A DNA stretch of 64,000 bases, from NCBI RefSeq assembly GCF_900169525.1, contig NZ_LT821240.1, forward strand, positions 124,001 through 188,000, written 5' to 3'. The notes under the pieces were generated by a model. That model saw only the letters and a program-made list of their open reading frames with translations. It did no database searches and was not told the DNA's origin. The stretch comes from Corynebacterium pacaense (lineage in GTDB: Bacteria > Actinomycetota > Actinomycetes > Mycobacteriales > Mycobacteriaceae). Positions 1 through 10,387 of this stretch are shown piece by piece (the stretch's first letter is position 1; each line of letters starts with the position of its first letter). Both the position numbers and the translations under genes were made by a program.

Positions 1-1559
1 TCAACAACTCCAACGGCTTCATCGCCTCAATGCTGGGAAACCAGGTGGTCAACACCGTGATCAGCACAATGGACGGAGAATTCGGCGCCCAGGTTGTGGA
101 TAACATCCTGGTGGGATTCTCCACCATCGGGGACGGAATGAACCGGGCCGCCGACGGCGCGGGCCAGCTCGCCGACGGCGCATCTTCCGCCCAGGACGGC
201 GCGGGCCAGCTCGCCGACGGCGCGACCCAGCTCCATGACGGGATCCTCAGCGGACAGAGCGGGGCGAATCAGCTTGCCGACGGCGCGGCCGCCCTCGACA
301 CCGGGCTGGGCACGGCTGCCAGCGGCAGCCAGCAACTCAGTGACGGACTGAACACGCTGTCCGCCGGAACCCGTCAGCTCGGTACCGGCGCCAGTGCCGT
401 CTCCCAGGGCGTCGATACGCTTGTTTCCACCGTTTCCCCGCTTATCAACATCAGCACACAACTGCGTGCGAGTGGAGTTCCGGGTGCGGCGCAGATTGCG
501 GACCAGATCGACCACACCATCGCCGAGGCGGCGGGGGGTGCGGATCTCAATGCGCAGTTGGAAACCCTGCGCGCCGGTGCCGCCCAGATCGCCGATGAAC
601 TGGACAACCCTGCCTCGACCTACCGTGCGGGTGTGGACAGTGCCGTCAGTGCCTCCGCTCAGTTGGCGGCGGGTCTGGCGCAGCTCAAGGATGGATCCTC
701 GCAGCTCAGCGTCGGTGCGCGGACTCTCGCCGACGGCACGGGTCAGCTGGCGGCCGGTTCCGAGCAGCTCGTTGTCGGCGCCGCGGCGCTGCGTGACGGT
801 ACGGTCCAACTGGATGAGGGGTCCGGGCAGCTCGCGCTGCAGCTGTCCCAGGGTGCCGAAAAGATCCCAAGCTTCGCCGACAACGCGGGTCAGACCATCT
901 CGACCCCGGTGGGCACCAGGCAGGACGGCGACATCACACCGAAGTTCGGTATCGGACTCTCGCCCTTCTTCATGTGCGTCGGTCTCTTCATGGGAGCAAC
1001 GGTCACCTGGATGCTGATCCATCCGCGCCTGCGCAGGGCCCTGGATTCCCCGATGGGTGGCTTCCGTGGGACTCTGGCCAGCTACCTTCCGGGCATGCTG
1101 ATGGGAACCGGTCAGGCGAGCGTGATGTGGTTGGTGCTGAACTTCCTGCTCGATCTCAACCCGCAGCATCACCTTGGTCTGTGGATCTCCATGGTGGCCA
1201 TCTCCTGGGTGTTCGTATCCATCACCCACATGTTCAACAACGTGGCCGGTCCGACCGCGGGCCGTGTGCTGTCCATCGTGCTGATGTCCTTCCAGCTGGT
1301 GGCCTCCGGTGGACTCTATCCACCGGAGACCCAGGCGGCGTTCTTCCGCTGGTTCCACCACTATGATCCGATCACCTACGCGGTCAATCTCATCCGGCAG
1401 ATGATCTTCAACCCCGATCCCAGCGGTGATCCCCGGTTCATGCAGGCGATCATCGTGCTGGCCTTCGTGTGGGCGCTCATGCTCGCGATCTCCTCGGTGG
1501 CCAACCGAATGAACAAGGTGCTCACGATGAAGGATTATCACCCGGAACTCAGCATTTAG
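1..1559 (+). CDS. YhgE/Pip-family membrane protein, 5' truncated
   Basis: The frame is open from the window edge (first full codon at base 3) to the TAG at 1557-1559, so the N-terminus, with its expected first membrane segment, lies outside. The visible part has a long extracytoplasmic stalk of Gly/Ala/Asp-rich repeats of the type DGAGQLADGA, followed by about five hydrophobic segments from roughly base 945 to 1530 (for example FFMCVGLFMGATVTWMLI). This architecture is that of the YhgE/Pip (phage infection protein) family, whose C-terminal half resembles ABC-2 permeases. Some members act as phage receptors or in secretion of small proteins; the role here is unknown. It converges with the metallopeptidase gene downstream. 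The family call is fairly secure; a function is not. Confidence 0.8.
   Translation, partial: NNSNGFIASMLGNQVVNTVISTMDGEFGAQVVDNILVGFSTIGDGMNRAADGAGQLADGASSAQDGAGQLADGATQLHDGILSGQSGANQLADGAAALDTGLGTAASGSQQLSDGLNTLSAGTRQLGTGASAVSQGVDTLVSTVSPLINISTQLRASGVPGAAQIADQIDHTIAEAAGGADLNAQLETLRAGAAQIADELDNPASTYRAGVDSAVSASAQLAAGLAQLKDGSSQLSVGARTLADGTGQLAAGSEQLVVGAAALRDGTVQLDEGSGQLALQLSQGAEKIPSFADNAGQTISTPVGTRQDGDITPKFGIGLSPFFMCVGLFMGATVTWMLIHPRLRRALDSPMGGFRGTLASYLPGMLMGTGQASVMWLVLNFLLDLNPQHHLGLWISMVAISWVFVSITHMFNNVAGPTAGRVLSIVLMSFQLVASGGLYPPETQAAFFRWFHHYDPITYAVNLIRQMIFNPDPSGDPRFMQAIIVLAFVWALMLAISSVANRMNKVLTMKDYHPELSI
153..223 (+). repeat. 29-bp exact direct repeat inside the YhgE/Pip stalk
   Basis: The same 29 bases occur at 153-181 and 195-223, a period of 42 bases (14 codons), both encoding DGAGQLADGA in frame. 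Further degenerate copies of the LADGA/QLxDG unit continue to about base 840. The in-frame period points to intragenic duplication of the stalk. Confidence 0.9.
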
Positions 1560-1639
1560 CGGGAGCCGGGTCGGCTACCTGTGGGATCCCGGTTGGGTCT
1601 TCTGGGCTGGGCAGCCTGAGAGATGGGGCGGGTGGGCGC

Positions 1640-2521
1640 TCAGGAGCGGTAGACCCCGCGTTGCAGGAAGTCGCAGGAGCTCATCTTTCCGGTGGTGTAG
1701 CCGGAGAGGAAGGCATCCCTGCGCTGCTGGGATGAACCATGGGTCCAGGTCTCAGGGTTGACCTGGCCGCCTGAACGTTCCTGGATATTGTCATCTCCGA
1801 CCGCACCGGCCGTGGTGAGCGCGCTGTCGAGCTGGTCCTCGGTGATGGGTTCCAGCATCCGGTCCGGCCCCTTGTCCGCGTAGCTCGCCCAGATTCCGGC
1901 ATAGCAGTCGGCCTGGAGTTCGAGCTTGACGGCGTTGGAATCCCGGCCGGGGTCATTGTAGTTGGACAGTCCGAGGGTCCCCTCCAGCTTCTGAATGTGG
2001 TGGCCGTACTCATGGGCCACGATATACATCTGCGCCAGGGGCGCGTTCTCACCGCCGAACTGCCGCATTTGTTCGAAGAAGCTCAGATCGAAATAGGCTG
2101 TCTCATCCCCGGGGCAGTAGAAGGGCCCCGTCTGCGCCGAAGCCAGCCCGCAGCCGGTCTGCACGGAGCTGTTGAAGATGTCCAGCGTGGGCTCGGTATA
2201 GGTGATCCCCGCCTGCTTCGGCAGCTGCTGCTCCCAGACCTCGTTGACCGAGAATGAGGTGTAGTACAGCCGGCAGTTGTCGTCGGTATTGGCATCCTCA
2301 CCGGTCCGGCAGTTGTCAAAATTGCCACCGGATTCAATCTCGCCCTGTTGTTCCTGGTCCTGCCCCAGGATGCTGCCCACCTGCCCCGGATCCCCTCCGA
2401 GCAGGAGAAAGAGGCCGACCAGCAGGAGTCCACCGAGGCCACCGCCGACAGCCAGACCGCGACCCCCGCCGCTCCTACGCGCATTTCCGCCTGAACGGGA
2501 AACATCTCCACGAAAAGTCAT
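1640..2521 (-). CDS. membrane-anchored neutral zinc metallopeptidase (YpfJ family)
   Basis: The product is 293 residues. A short Arg/Gly-rich cytoplasmic N-terminus is followed by one hydrophobic anchor at about residues 22-42 (GGLLLVGLFLLL), a Gln/Glu-rich linker, then an extracytoplasmic domain with the zinc motif HEYGHH near residues 170-175 and downstream acidic residues (ELQADCYAG), as in the PF04228 putative neutral zinc metallopeptidases. Four cysteines in the outer domain could form disulfides. I chose the ATG at 2521 because MTFRGD is the usual family start; in-frame upstream starts at 2554 (ATG) and 2557 (GTG) are possible and no ribosome site decides between them. Substrate unknown. 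It is convergent with the YhgE gene and divergent from aspS. Confidence 0.85.
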   Translation of the reverse strand: MTFRGDVSRSGGNARRSGGGRGLAVGGGLGGLLLVGLFLLLGGDPGQVGSILGQDQEQQGEIESGGNFDNCRTGEDANTDDNCRLYYTSFSVNEVWEQQLPKQAGITYTEPTLDIFNSSVQTGCGLASAQTGPFYCPGDETAYFDLSFFEQMRQFGGENAPLAQMYIVAHEYGHHIQKLEGTLGLSNYNDPGRDSNAVKLELQADCYAGIWASYADKGPDRMLEPITEDQLDSALTTAGAVGDDNIQERSGGQVNPETWTHGSSQQRRDAFLSGYTTGKMSSCDFLQRGVYRS

Positions 2522-2625
2522 GATTGAATCATTGCACAAGGGGTGGACGCACATCACGGTAGCTTGAAAAGTATCGGTCCCCTCGACCTTGGGCGCCTCG
2601 TTCTCCGTTGGCCGGACCCGGCGAG

Positions 2626-2631
2626 TACAAT
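2626..2631 (+). promoter_or_regulatory. candidate -10 element for aspS
   Basis: TACAAT lies about 110 bases before the aspS start. No good -35 is visible at 16-18 bases, so this is only a candidate. The gap between the metallopeptidase and aspS must hold divergent promoters. Confidence 0.3.
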
Positions 2632-2741
2632 GCCATTGTTGCCTGTCTCCGGTTGGTCTCCGCCATTGCCCGGCGTCCCCGGAAGACCACAGAACGTTAG
2701 GCGTCGATAGAAATTACTCCAAGTGGAAGGACTCCGTACAC

Positions 2742-4562
2742 GTGCTGCGCACTCATCTCTCAGGCGAGCTTCGTAAGGAAAATGCCGGTCAGACAGTCAC
2801 TCTGACCGGCTGGGTAGCCCGTCGCCGTGACCATGGTGGCGTGATCTTCATCGATCTGCGCGATCGCTCCGGTATTGCCCAGGTGGTGTTCCGCAATGAG
2901 GATCTCGCCCACCGTGCCCACGCGCTGCGAAGTGAGTTCGTCCTCCGCGTCACCGGCGTGGTTGAGAAGCGCCCCGAGGGCTCCGAGAACCCGAACCTGC
3001 CTTCCGGTGATGTCGAAGTCAACGTTACCGATTTCGAGGTGCTCAATGAATCGGCTCCGCTGCCGTTCCAGATTGAGGATGCCTCCTCCTCCGGCGAGGT
3101 GGGGGAGGAGACACGGCTGAAGTACCGGTACCTCGACCTGCGACGCCCGGCACAGGCCGAGGCGCTGCGCCTGCGCTCGAGGGCGAACCAGGCAGCCCGC
3201 AGCGTTCTCGATTCCCATGGATTCACCGAGATCGAGACCCCCACCCTGACGCGTTCGACGCCCGAGGGGGCCCGTGACTTCCTCGTCCCCGCCCGTCTGC
3301 GTCCCGGTACCTTCTACGCCCTCCCGCAGTCACCGCAGCTGTTCAAGCAGCTGCTCATGGTTGCCGGTATGGAGCGGTACTACCAGATCGCACGCTGCTA
3401 CCGCGATGAGGATTTCCGCGCGGACCGTCAGCCGGAGTTCACCCAGCTCGATGTCGAGATGAGCTTCGTCGACCAGGATGATGTCATCTCGCTCGCCGAG
3501 GAGATCATCGCCGCGGTCTGGAAACTGATCGGATACGAAATCCCCAGGCCGATACCGCGCATCACCTACGCGGAGTCCATGCGCCGGTTCGGTTCCGATA
3601 AGCCGGATCTGCGTTTTGATATTGAGATCACCGAGTGCACGGAATTCTTCCAGGACACATCCTTCCGCGTGTTCAAGAACGAGTACGTCGGAGCCGTCGT
3701 GATGCAGGGTGGGGCCTCCCAGCCGCGCCGTCAGCTCGATGCCTGGCAGGAGTGGGCGAAGCAGCGTGGCGCCAAGGGGCTGGCCTACATCCTCGTCGGT
3801 GAGGATGGCGAGCTCTCCGGACCGGTGGCCAAGAACATCACCGACGCCGAACGCGCGGGCATCGCGGCACACGTCGGCGCGCAGCCCGGTGACTGCATCT
3901 TCTTCGCCGCAGGCGAAACCAAGTCCTCGCGTGCACTGCTGGGGGCGGCACGGGGCGAAATCGCCAGGAAGCTCGATCTGATCAGGGAGGGAGACTGGGC
4001 CTTCACCTGGGTCGTCGATGCCCCGATGTTCGAACCGGCCGCCGATGCCACCGCCTCGGGTGACGTCGCCCTCGGACACTCGAAGTGGACCGCGGTCCAC
4101 CACGCCTTCACCTCCCCCAAGCCGGAGTTCCTCGATACCTTCGACACCAACCCGGGCGAGGCCAACGCCTATGCCTACGACATCGTCTGCAACGGCAATG
4201 AGATCGGTGGCGGATCAATCCGTATCCACCAGCGCGATGTCCAGGAGCGGGTGTTCAAGGTCATGGGCATCGGCGAGGATGAGGCCCGCGAGAAGTTCGG
4301 CTTCCTCCTCGATGCCTTCGCCTTCGGCGCACCGCCGCACGGCGGGATCGCCTTCGGGTGGGATCGAATCGTGTCACTGCTGGGGGGATTTGATTCCATC
4401 CGCGATGTCATCGCCTTCCCCAAGTCCGGAGGTGGAGTCGATCCGCTGACCGACGCCCCGGCACCGATCACGCCCCTGCAGCGCAGGGAATCGGGCATCG
4501 ATGCCAAGCCGAAGGCAGAGCAGGACAAGGCGGAGCACTCCGAGACCGCCAGCCAGAAGTAG
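2742..4562 (+). CDS. aspS: aspartate-tRNA ligase
   Basis: A class IIb synthetase of 606 residues that charges tRNA-Asp (and, in organisms that use GatCAB, often tRNA-Asn). The N-terminal OB-fold anticodon-binding domain ([11 protein letters not shown], residues 22-32) is followed by the bacterial-type catalytic core with motif 2 region ([19 protein letters not shown]), [13 protein letters not shown] and motif 3 (GIAFGWDRI), and the inserted bacterial GAD domain in the middle. The GTG at 2742 is chosen because HLSGELRK is the conserved N-terminus and GGAAGGA stands 9 bases upstream; the frame is open further upstream but not conserved-looking. The Lys/Glu-rich C-terminal tail is a lineage extension. 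Confidence 0.97.
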   Translation: MLRTHLSGELRKENAGQTVTLTGWVARRRDHGGVIFIDLRDRSGIAQVVFRNEDLAHRAHALRSEFVLRVTGVVEKRPEGSENPNLPSGDVEVNVTDFEVLNESAPLPFQIEDASSSGEVGEETRLKYRYLDLRRPAQAEALRLRSRANQAARSVLDSHGFTEIETPTLTRSTPEGARDFLVPARLRPGTFYALPQSPQLFKQLLMVAGMERYYQIARCYRDEDFRADRQPEFTQLDVEMSFVDQDDVISLAEEIIAAVWKLIGYEIPRPIPRITYAESMRRFGSDKPDLRFDIEITECTEFFQDTSFRVFKNEYVGAVVMQGGASQPRRQLDAWQEWAKQRGAKGLAYILVGEDGELSGPVAKNITDAERAGIAAHVGAQPGDCIFFAAGETKSSRALLGAARGEIARKLDLIREGDWAFTWVVDAPMFEPAADATASGDVALGHSKWTAVHHAFTSPKPEFLDTFDTNPGEANAYAYDIVCNGNEIGGGSIRIHQRDVQERVFKVMGIGEDEAREKFGFLLDAFAFGAPPHGGIAFGWDRIVSLLGGFDSIRDVIAFPKSGGGVDPLTDAPAPITPLQRRESGIDAKPKAEQDKAEHSETASQK

Positions 4563-4584
4563 GCGGCGCGGTTCCCCGACACCG

Positions 4585-4615
4585 GGGGTGAAGTCTGCCA
4601 AGTCACCTTCACCCC
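4585..4615 (+). terminator. hairpin after aspS, possible terminator
   Basis: GGGGTGAAG (4585-4593) pairs perfectly with CTTCACCCC (4607-4615) across a 13-base loop. There is no T-run, so termination is only inferred from the position just after aspS. The rest of the gap to 4820 holds no recognisable gene; TACCAT at 4630-4635 is a weak -10 candidate for the next gene. Confidence 0.4.
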
Positions 4616-4820
4616 TCCGCGGTGGTCGGTACCATAGTTGGGGTTGTGGTTGCGTTCCGGTCCTTGGTGGAGCCTTGGCACCGACCCCGCGCGCCAGGAC
4701 CGGGAGGACAATCCCGGACCACCCGCTAAGACAGAGACATTCCAGTTTATGTGTCTCCTCCTGATGGAGCAGGGTGCGCACCGGACCCGCACCGAAGTAC
4801 CTCTGAAGGAGAAGACACCA

Positions 4821-6035
4821 ATGCTGAGTAACGAAGAGATCGTCGAGATCGCCGAGGAACTTCTAGCCAAACGCTACGGCGGAACCCAGCACCTCACCGA
4901 GATCGAACAACTCAACGGTTCCGGGACCGCCGCGGTTCTGCGTGCACGGGTGGCTAATTCACCCTTCCTGCAGCAGCGTTCCGTCGTATTGAAATACGTT
5001 CCGGCGACCGGCGACCTCTTCGATGATTCCGCACTGGTGCGCGAGGTTGTGGCCTACCAATTCACCACATCGCTGAGCGAGGACGTTCGCCCCGGACCGG
5101 TTCTTCTGGCCTATGACATTGATCAGCGGATCATCGTCATTTCGGATTCCGGCAACGGTGACACCTTCGCCGATCTCCTGGACCAGCGTACCGGGGATCA
5201 GCGCATGCAGATCCTGCGCAACCTCGGTCAGGCTCTGGGCAGCCTCCACGCCGCCACCGCCGACCGCGAGGCCGATTTCGATACTCTCATGACACGCATG
5301 CTCGCTAAGTACCCCGCGACCGCCGAGATGCAACGGCGCAGGGACAGCCTGTTCCCGGGTTCGATCGACGCGGGACTGCAGTTGCTGCGCGCCTCCGGGA
5401 TCGGTATTCCACCCGTGGTCGAGGAGTTCGCGGGCAACGCCAAGCGTCGACTGATCTCCGGGCGCCACCGTGCATTCACGCCCTTTGATCTCTCCCCGGA
5501 CAACATCATCGTGGCCGAGCGGACCCACTTCCTCGACTATGAGGTGGCGGGCTTCCGGGACGCGACCTTTGACGTCGCCTGCGTGATCGCCGGTTTCCCG
5601 CAGTTCATTTTCAGCCATCCCATCACCGATGATGAGGTCGACGAGCTCACCGACGCCTGGGTCCAGGAGGTCAGGGGAATCTGGCCGAATGTCAACAACG
5701 AGGATCGCCTGCAGGCCCGGATCGTCACCGCGTTGATCGGCTGGGCGCTGTCAAGCGTGGCACTGATGCATCTGGGATCGATGTCCAACGTCCTTACCGC
5801 CGTTGCGGAGTCCGAGGAGGGGCGCTCGGTCTTTGAGGAAGGTGCCATCGAGGACAGCGCGGTTCCGCGCAGTGAGCACGATGACGAGTTGGTCCGTCGG
5901 GACCTCTGCGAAACCTACACCGCCCTCCAGCGTTACGCCTCCCGTGGTGCGGATACACGGTTCGCGGTGGTTGCGGCATTCGCGAAGGAAGTGGTCGGCT
6001 ACCTCACCGACTTCAGGGCTTCCGGACTGGCCTGA
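4821..6035 (+). CDS. phosphotransferase-fold (APH-like) kinase, function unknown
   Basis: The product is 404 residues. The fold is read from three elements: a Val-Leu-Lys strand (VVLKYVP, about residue 50) for the nucleotide lysine, a catalytic loop FTPFDLSPDNIIV (about residues 222-234) with the catalytic Asp and the metal-binding Asn of the APH/choline-kinase family, and FLDYEVAGF with the metal Asp (IDWE-type). The usual His of the HGD motif is replaced by Pro. The substrate cannot be named; the family includes sugar, aminoglycoside and protein kinases. Start ATG 4821 follows GAAGGAGAAG. It ends 6 bases before rarA, so the two are probably co-transcribed. Genes of this kind next to aspS recur in corynebacteria as far as I know. 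Confidence 0.75.
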   Translation: MLSNEEIVEIAEELLAKRYGGTQHLTEIEQLNGSGTAAVLRARVANSPFLQQRSVVLKYVPATGDLFDDSALVREVVAYQFTTSLSEDVRPGPVLLAYDIDQRIIVISDSGNGDTFADLLDQRTGDQRMQILRNLGQALGSLHAATADREADFDTLMTRMLAKYPATAEMQRRRDSLFPGSIDAGLQLLRASGIGIPPVVEEFAGNAKRRLISGRHRAFTPFDLSPDNIIVAERTHFLDYEVAGFRDATFDVACVIAGFPQFIFSHPITDDEVDELTDAWVQEVRGIWPNVNNEDRLQARIVTALIGWALSSVALMHLGSMSNVLTAVAESEEGRSVFEEGAIEDSAVPRSEHDDELVRRDLCETYTALQRYASRGADTRFAVVAAFAKEVVGYLTDFRASGLA

Positions 6036-6041
6036 GGATAC

Positions 6042-7409
6042 ATGGCCCAGGATTCACTATTTGAAGCGCCGGGTTCCGGCCCCGGTGGGGAGGATTCGCG
6101 ATCCGAGCGCGCGCAGCGGTACTTTCATCCCGGTGCCCATGCCCCTCTTGCAGCCCGGATGCGTCCGCGCACGCTGGATGAGGTGGTCGGTCAGGAGCAT
6201 CTGCTCGGGGCCGGTCGGCCACTGCGCAGGCTGATCGAGGGGTCCGGTGAGGCCTCGGTCATCCTCTACGGCCCCCCGGGAACGGGCAAGACGACAATCG
6301 CTTCGTTGATTTCAGCCGCGACCGGTGACCACTTCATCGCGCTGTCCGCGTTGAGTTCGGGGGTCAAGGAGGTCCGCGCGGTGATCGACCGCGCCCGTAC
6401 CGACCTCATCCACGGTGTCCGGACCGTGCTCTTCATCGATGAGGTCCACCGCTTCTCCAAGACCCAGCAGGATGCGCTGCTGTCCGCGGTGGAGAACCGA
6501 ACCGTGCTCCTGGTCGCCGCAACCACCGAGAACCCCTCCTTCGCGGTCGTGGCGCCGCTGCTCTCACGGTCCCTCATCCTCCAGTTGGAGACACTGTCCG
6601 AGGATGATATCCGCACGGTGGTCGACAGGGCGCTGGTTGACCCGCGCGGACTCGCGGGCCGCGTGAGGGCGACTTCGGAGGCCGTCGATCAGCTCGTGCG
6701 CCTGGCAGGCGGTGATGCGCGGCGGGCACTGACCTACGTCGAGGCGGCGGCCGAGGCGGTTGCAGAGGGCGGTGAGATCACCGTGGACACGGTGAAGTCG
6801 AATGTGAACAGGGCCATCGTCCGCTACGACCGCGATGGAGATCAGCACTATGACATCGTCAGCGCCTTTATAAAGTCCATTCGGGGATCGGACGTCGACG
6901 CCGCGCTGCACTACCTCGCGCGGATGATCGATGCCGGGGAGGATCCACGCTTCATCGCCCGCCGCCTGGTGGTCCACTCGAGCGAGGACATCGGAATGGC
7001 CGATCCGGCCGCCCTCCAGATCGCGGTCGCGGCGGCGCAGGCCGTCCAGCTGATAGGGATGCCCGAGGCACGGATCAACCTCGCCCAGGCCACCATCTAC
7101 CTGGCCACCGCACCGAAGTCGGCGTCGGTGATCAGGGCGATCGATGCCGCGCTTGACGACGTGAAAAGAGGGCGGATCGGCACCGTTCCAGCCCACCTGC
7201 GGGACGGGCACTACGAGGGTGCGAAGAAACTCGGGAATGCGGTCGGATACCGGTATCCGCACGATGACCCGCGCGGTGTCGTCCAGCAGGACTATCTGCC
7301 TGAGGAGTTGCGGGAGGCGGTGTACTACCAGCCCACCGAGCACGGCGGTGAAAAGCGCATTTCGGGCTACCTGGGTAGACTCCGGCGAATAATCCGGGGC
7401 GCAAAATAG
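6042..7409 (+). CDS. rarA: replication-associated recombination protein A (MgsA-type AAA+ ATPase)
   Basis: A 455-residue AAA+ ATPase that acts at stalled replication forks and interacts with SSB in E. coli. Visible: Walker [10 protein letters not shown] (about residue 77), Walker [10 protein letters not shown] (about 130), sensor 1 ATTENPSF, and the C-terminal MgsA tetramerisation part ([17 protein letters not shown]). The start ATG 6042 is preceded by CTGAGGA overlapping the stop of the upstream kinase, indicating coupling. Length and motifs are standard for the family. Confidence 0.95.
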   Translation: MAQDSLFEAPGSGPGGEDSRSERAQRYFHPGAHAPLAARMRPRTLDEVVGQEHLLGAGRPLRRLIEGSGEASVILYGPPGTGKTTIASLISAATGDHFIALSALSSGVKEVRAVIDRARTDLIHGVRTVLFIDEVHRFSKTQQDALLSAVENRTVLLVAATTENPSFAVVAPLLSRSLILQLETLSEDDIRTVVDRALVDPRGLAGRVRATSEAVDQLVRLAGGDARRALTYVEAAAEAVAEGGEITVDTVKSNVNRAIVRYDRDGDQHYDIVSAFIKSIRGSDVDAALHYLARMIDAGEDPRFIARRLVVHSSEDIGMADPAALQIAVAAAQAVQLIGMPEARINLAQATIYLATAPKSASVIRAIDAALDDVKRGRIGTVPAHLRDGHYEGAKKLGNAVGYRYPHDDPRGVVQQDYLPEELREAVYYQPTEHGGEKRISGYLGRLRRIIRGAK

Positions 7410-7471
7410 CCCGGATTGAGGCGCGGACGGCAAAGGAAGGTAATGTGGCTGCTTGTCACATACGGTGTCCA

Positions 7472-7491
7472 ACCCCGTCCCCGAACGGGGT
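7472..7491 (+). other. hairpin between rarA and alaS
   Basis: ACCCCGT (7472-7478) pairs with ACGGGGT (7485-7491) over a 6-base loop, with GGTG/CACC able to extend the base after a mismatch; CATTT follows. It could be a weak terminator of rarA or a leader element of alaS; the sequence does not decide. Confidence 0.3.
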
Positions 7492-7530
7492 GCACCATTT
7501 AGCCGAGAAGTCGAAAGGCAGGTTACCGCT

Positions 7531-10203
7531 GTGCAGACCCATGAGATCAGGGAGCGCTTCACCAATCACTTCGTCAGGGCCGGACACCAGGCGGTCCCGA
7601 GCGCTTCGCTGATTCTCGATGATCCGAACCTGCTCTTCGTGAACGCGGGCATGGTGCCGTTCAAACCCTATTTTCTCGGTCAGCAGACCCCGCCGTTTGC
7701 CAACGGCACGGCGACCTCCATTCAGAAGTGCGTGCGCACCCTCGACATCGAGGAGGTGGGGATCACCACCCGCCATAACACCTTCTTCCAGATGGCGGGC
7801 AACTTCTCCTTCGGCCAGTACTTCAAGGAGGGTGCCATCACCCATGCCTGGACGCTGCTGACCGGTTCCCTGGACGACGGCGGGCTCGGCCTGGATCCCG
7901 ATCGGCTGTGGGTGACCGTCTATCTCGATGACGATGAGGCCGCCGAGATCTGGAAGAAGAAGGTCGGTGTTCCGGCCGAACGCATCCAGCGGCTGGGCAT
8001 GGCTGACAACTACTGGTCCATGGGTATTCCCGGCCCTTGCGGCCCCTGCTCGGAGATCTACTATGATCGCGGACCGGCCTACGGGGTCGAGGGTGGCCCC
8101 GTCGCCGATGACAACCGGTACATGGAGATCTGGAACCTGGTCTTCATGGAGAAGGAACGCGGAGCCGGACTGGGCAAGGACAACTTCGAGATCGTCGGCG
8201 ATCTTCCGAAGAAGAACATTGATACCGGTCTCGGCGTCGAACGTGTGGCCTGCATCCTGCAGGGGGTGGAAAACGTCTACGAGACCGATCTGCTCCGCCC
8301 CGTCATCGACGTGGCCGAGGATCTTTCCGGCTCCCGGTATGGCAGTCAGCAGCAGTCGGATATCCGGTTCCGGGTCATTGCCGATCACTCCCGCACGGGA
8401 ATGATGCTCATACTCGACGGTGTCACACCTGGCAACGAGGGGCGCGGGTACATCCTGCGCCGTCTGCTGCGCAGGATCATCCGTTCGGCCCGGCTCCTCG
8501 GAGCCACCGGGGAAACAATGGAGGCGTTCATGAACACCATCATGGACACCATGACGCCGTCCTACCCGGAGATTTCGGACAACCGCGAGCGGATTCTCCG
8601 GGTCGCCATCACCGAGGAGCGGGCCTTCCTGAAGACTCTGGTTTCCGGAACCCATCTCTTCGAGGAGGCGGCGGCCGAGATCAAATCGGCCGGCGGACGC
8701 GCGGTCGACGGCCCCCGCGCCTTCGCCCTTCATGACACCTACGGTTTCCCCATCGATCTGACTCTCGAGATGGCCGCGGAGGCCGGTCTCGAGGTCGACG
8801 TCGAGGGCTTCGAATCGCTGATGGCGACGCAGCGGGAACGCGCCAAGGCCGATTCCCGGGCCAAGAAGCACGGGCACGCCGACCTGTCGATCTACCGCGA
8901 ATGGGTGGACAACAATCCCACCGTCTTCACGGGCTTTTCCGAGCTTGAATCCCAGGCACGCGTGCTCGGCATCCTCTCCGGCGGCGTCAGGGTCTCCGAG
9001 GTGGGACAGGGCCAGGAGGTCGAGGTGATCCTCGACCATTCCCCGTTGTACGCCGAGTCCGGCGGACAGCTCGGGGACCGGGGCCACATCGTCGCCGGTG
9101 GAACCGTGCTCGAGGTACGTGATGTCCAGAAGATCGGCAAGAAGCTGTGGGTCCACAAGGCGGTCGTGGACAGCGGAGAGCTCGCCATCGGTGACGGCGT
9201 GGTCGCAAGCGTGGACCGCAAATGGCGGCACGCCGCCCGTCAGGCACACACCGCGACCCATCTCATCCATGCCGCGCTGCGCCAGGTTCTCGGGCCGACC
9301 GCGGTGCAGGCGGGTTCGATGAACAGGCCGGGCTACCTCCGCTTCGATTTCAACTACACCGAACAGCTCAGTCCGAAACAGATTGAACAGATCCAGGCAA
9401 TCACCAACGAGGCCGTGGATTCGGACTGGAGCGTAAACACCATCGAAACCTCCCTGGAGGAGGCGCGTGCGATGGGTGCGATGGCACTGTTCGGCGAGAA
9501 CTACGGCAGCACCGTGCGTGTCGTTGAGATCGGCGGCCCCTTCTCAATGGAACTCTGCGGTGGCACCCACGTGGCTCATTCATCCCAGATCGGCCCCGTG
9601 GCGTTGCTCGGCGAATCCTCGATCGGTTCCGGAGTGCGCCGCATCGAGGCGTACTCCGGTTTGGATTCCTTCAATTATCTGTCCCGGGAGCGCGCATTGG
9701 CCGAGGGGCTGGCCACCTCTCTGAAGTCTCCCTCAGAGGAGCTTCCCGAGCGGGTGGCCCAGCTGGTGGACAAGCTCAGGGCTGCGGAGAAGGAAATCGA
9801 GAACCTCCGTCGTGCACAGTTGGCGAATGAATCAGCCGGGCTGCTCGAGGCGACGGAGGAGATCGGTGGTGTCAGCGTCCTGCTGACCACCATGGACGCG
9901 GACACCTCCGCTGCCGATCTCCGCTCCGTCGCTACGACTCTCAGGGACCGTCTCGGGCAGCGCGAGGGCGTCGTGGTCCTCGCGGCCCCCTCCGCCGCCG
10001 GAGACAAGGTCCCGTTCGTGGTCGCGGTGACTGAACCGGCCGTGGCCCGCGGAATCAACGCAGGAAAGCTCGTCAATGTGCTGGGCACCTACCTCGAAGG
10101 TAGGGGCGGGGGCAAGGCCGACATGGCGCAGGGGTCGGGCTCCAGGGCGGAAGGTATCAACGCCGGTTTCAACGCTCTGCGCGATGAATTCGGAAACCTC
10201 TAG
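7531..10203 (+). CDS. alaS: alanine-tRNA ligase
   Basis: An 890-residue class II synthetase with editing activity. In order: catalytic core ([33 protein letters not shown]), tRNA-recognition helices, the editing domain with zinc-binding HTATHLIH (about residue 570) and CGGTHV (about 675), and the C-Ala domain ending in [13 protein letters not shown] take the GTG at 7531 (QTHEIRERF), preceded by AAAGGCAGG; a longer reading from 7453 has no ribosome site and no conserved residues. It stands between rarA and ruvX, the usual corynebacterial position. Confidence 0.97.
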   Translation: MQTHEIRERFTNHFVRAGHQAVPSASLILDDPNLLFVNAGMVPFKPYFLGQQTPPFANGTATSIQKCVRTLDIEEVGITTRHNTFFQMAGNFSFGQYFKEGAITHAWTLLTGSLDDGGLGLDPDRLWVTVYLDDDEAAEIWKKKVGVPAERIQRLGMADNYWSMGIPGPCGPCSEIYYDRGPAYGVEGGPVADDNRYMEIWNLVFMEKERGAGLGKDNFEIVGDLPKKNIDTGLGVERVACILQGVENVYETDLLRPVIDVAEDLSGSRYGSQQQSDIRFRVIADHSRTGMMLILDGVTPGNEGRGYILRRLLRRIIRSARLLGATGETMEAFMNTIMDTMTPSYPEISDNRERILRVAITEERAFLKTLVSGTHLFEEAAAEIKSAGGRAVDGPRAFALHDTYGFPIDLTLEMAAEAGLEVDVEGFESLMATQRERAKADSRAKKHGHADLSIYREWVDNNPTVFTGFSELESQARVLGILSGGVRVSEVGQGQEVEVILDHSPLYAESGGQLGDRGHIVAGGTVLEVRDVQKIGKKLWVHKAVVDSGELAIGDGVVASVDRKWRHAARQAHTATHLIHAALRQVLGPTAVQAGSMNRPGYLRFDFNYTEQLSPKQIEQIQAITNEAVDSDWSVNTIETSLEEARAMGAMALFGENYGSTVRVVEIGGPFSMELCGGTHVAHSSQIGPVALLGESSIGSGVRRIEAYSGLDSFNYLSRERALAEGLATSLKSPSEELPERVAQLVDKLRAAEKEIENLRRAQLANESAGLLEATEEIGGVSVLLTTMDADTSAADLRSVATTLRDRLGQREGVVVLAAPSAAGDKVPFVVAVTEPAVARGINAGKLVNVLGTYLEGRGGGKADMAQGSGSRAEGINAGFNALRDEFGNL

Positions 10204-10251
10204 AATCGGGCTTTCCACCGGGCACCCGGATTTCACCTGTGGTTCACGTAG

Positions 10252-10257
10252 TATGAT
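10252..10257 (+). promoter_or_regulatory. candidate -10 for the ruvX-mltG-aroE unit
   Basis: TATGAT stands 131 bases before ruvX in the 184-base gap after alaS, with TTTCAC at 10231-10236 as a sub-optimal -35 (15-base spacer). No other gene is visible in this gap. Confidence 0.35.
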
Positions 10258-10387
10258 CACAAAACGATAACCAATCCGCGGAGGTCAAGGCGGAGTGCCC
10301 GTGGCCGACAGGTTAGTCCACACCACGGATTCCCCAGCTCAGATTGTGATCTGAATAGTCAACGCAGAAAGGCAGCCCGGAAGCCAG

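Noticed and set aside
27..1541. 504-codon minus-strand open frame opposite the YhgE gene
   Set aside because: It mirrors the repeat-rich plus-strand gene, is His/Gly/Arg-rich without any domain, and has no ribosome site; a product of high GC.
4563..4820. T-box or tRNA in the aspS-kinase gap
   Set aside because: No T-box core and no tRNA cloverleaf or TTCGA-type T-arm could be found; only a hairpin is visible.
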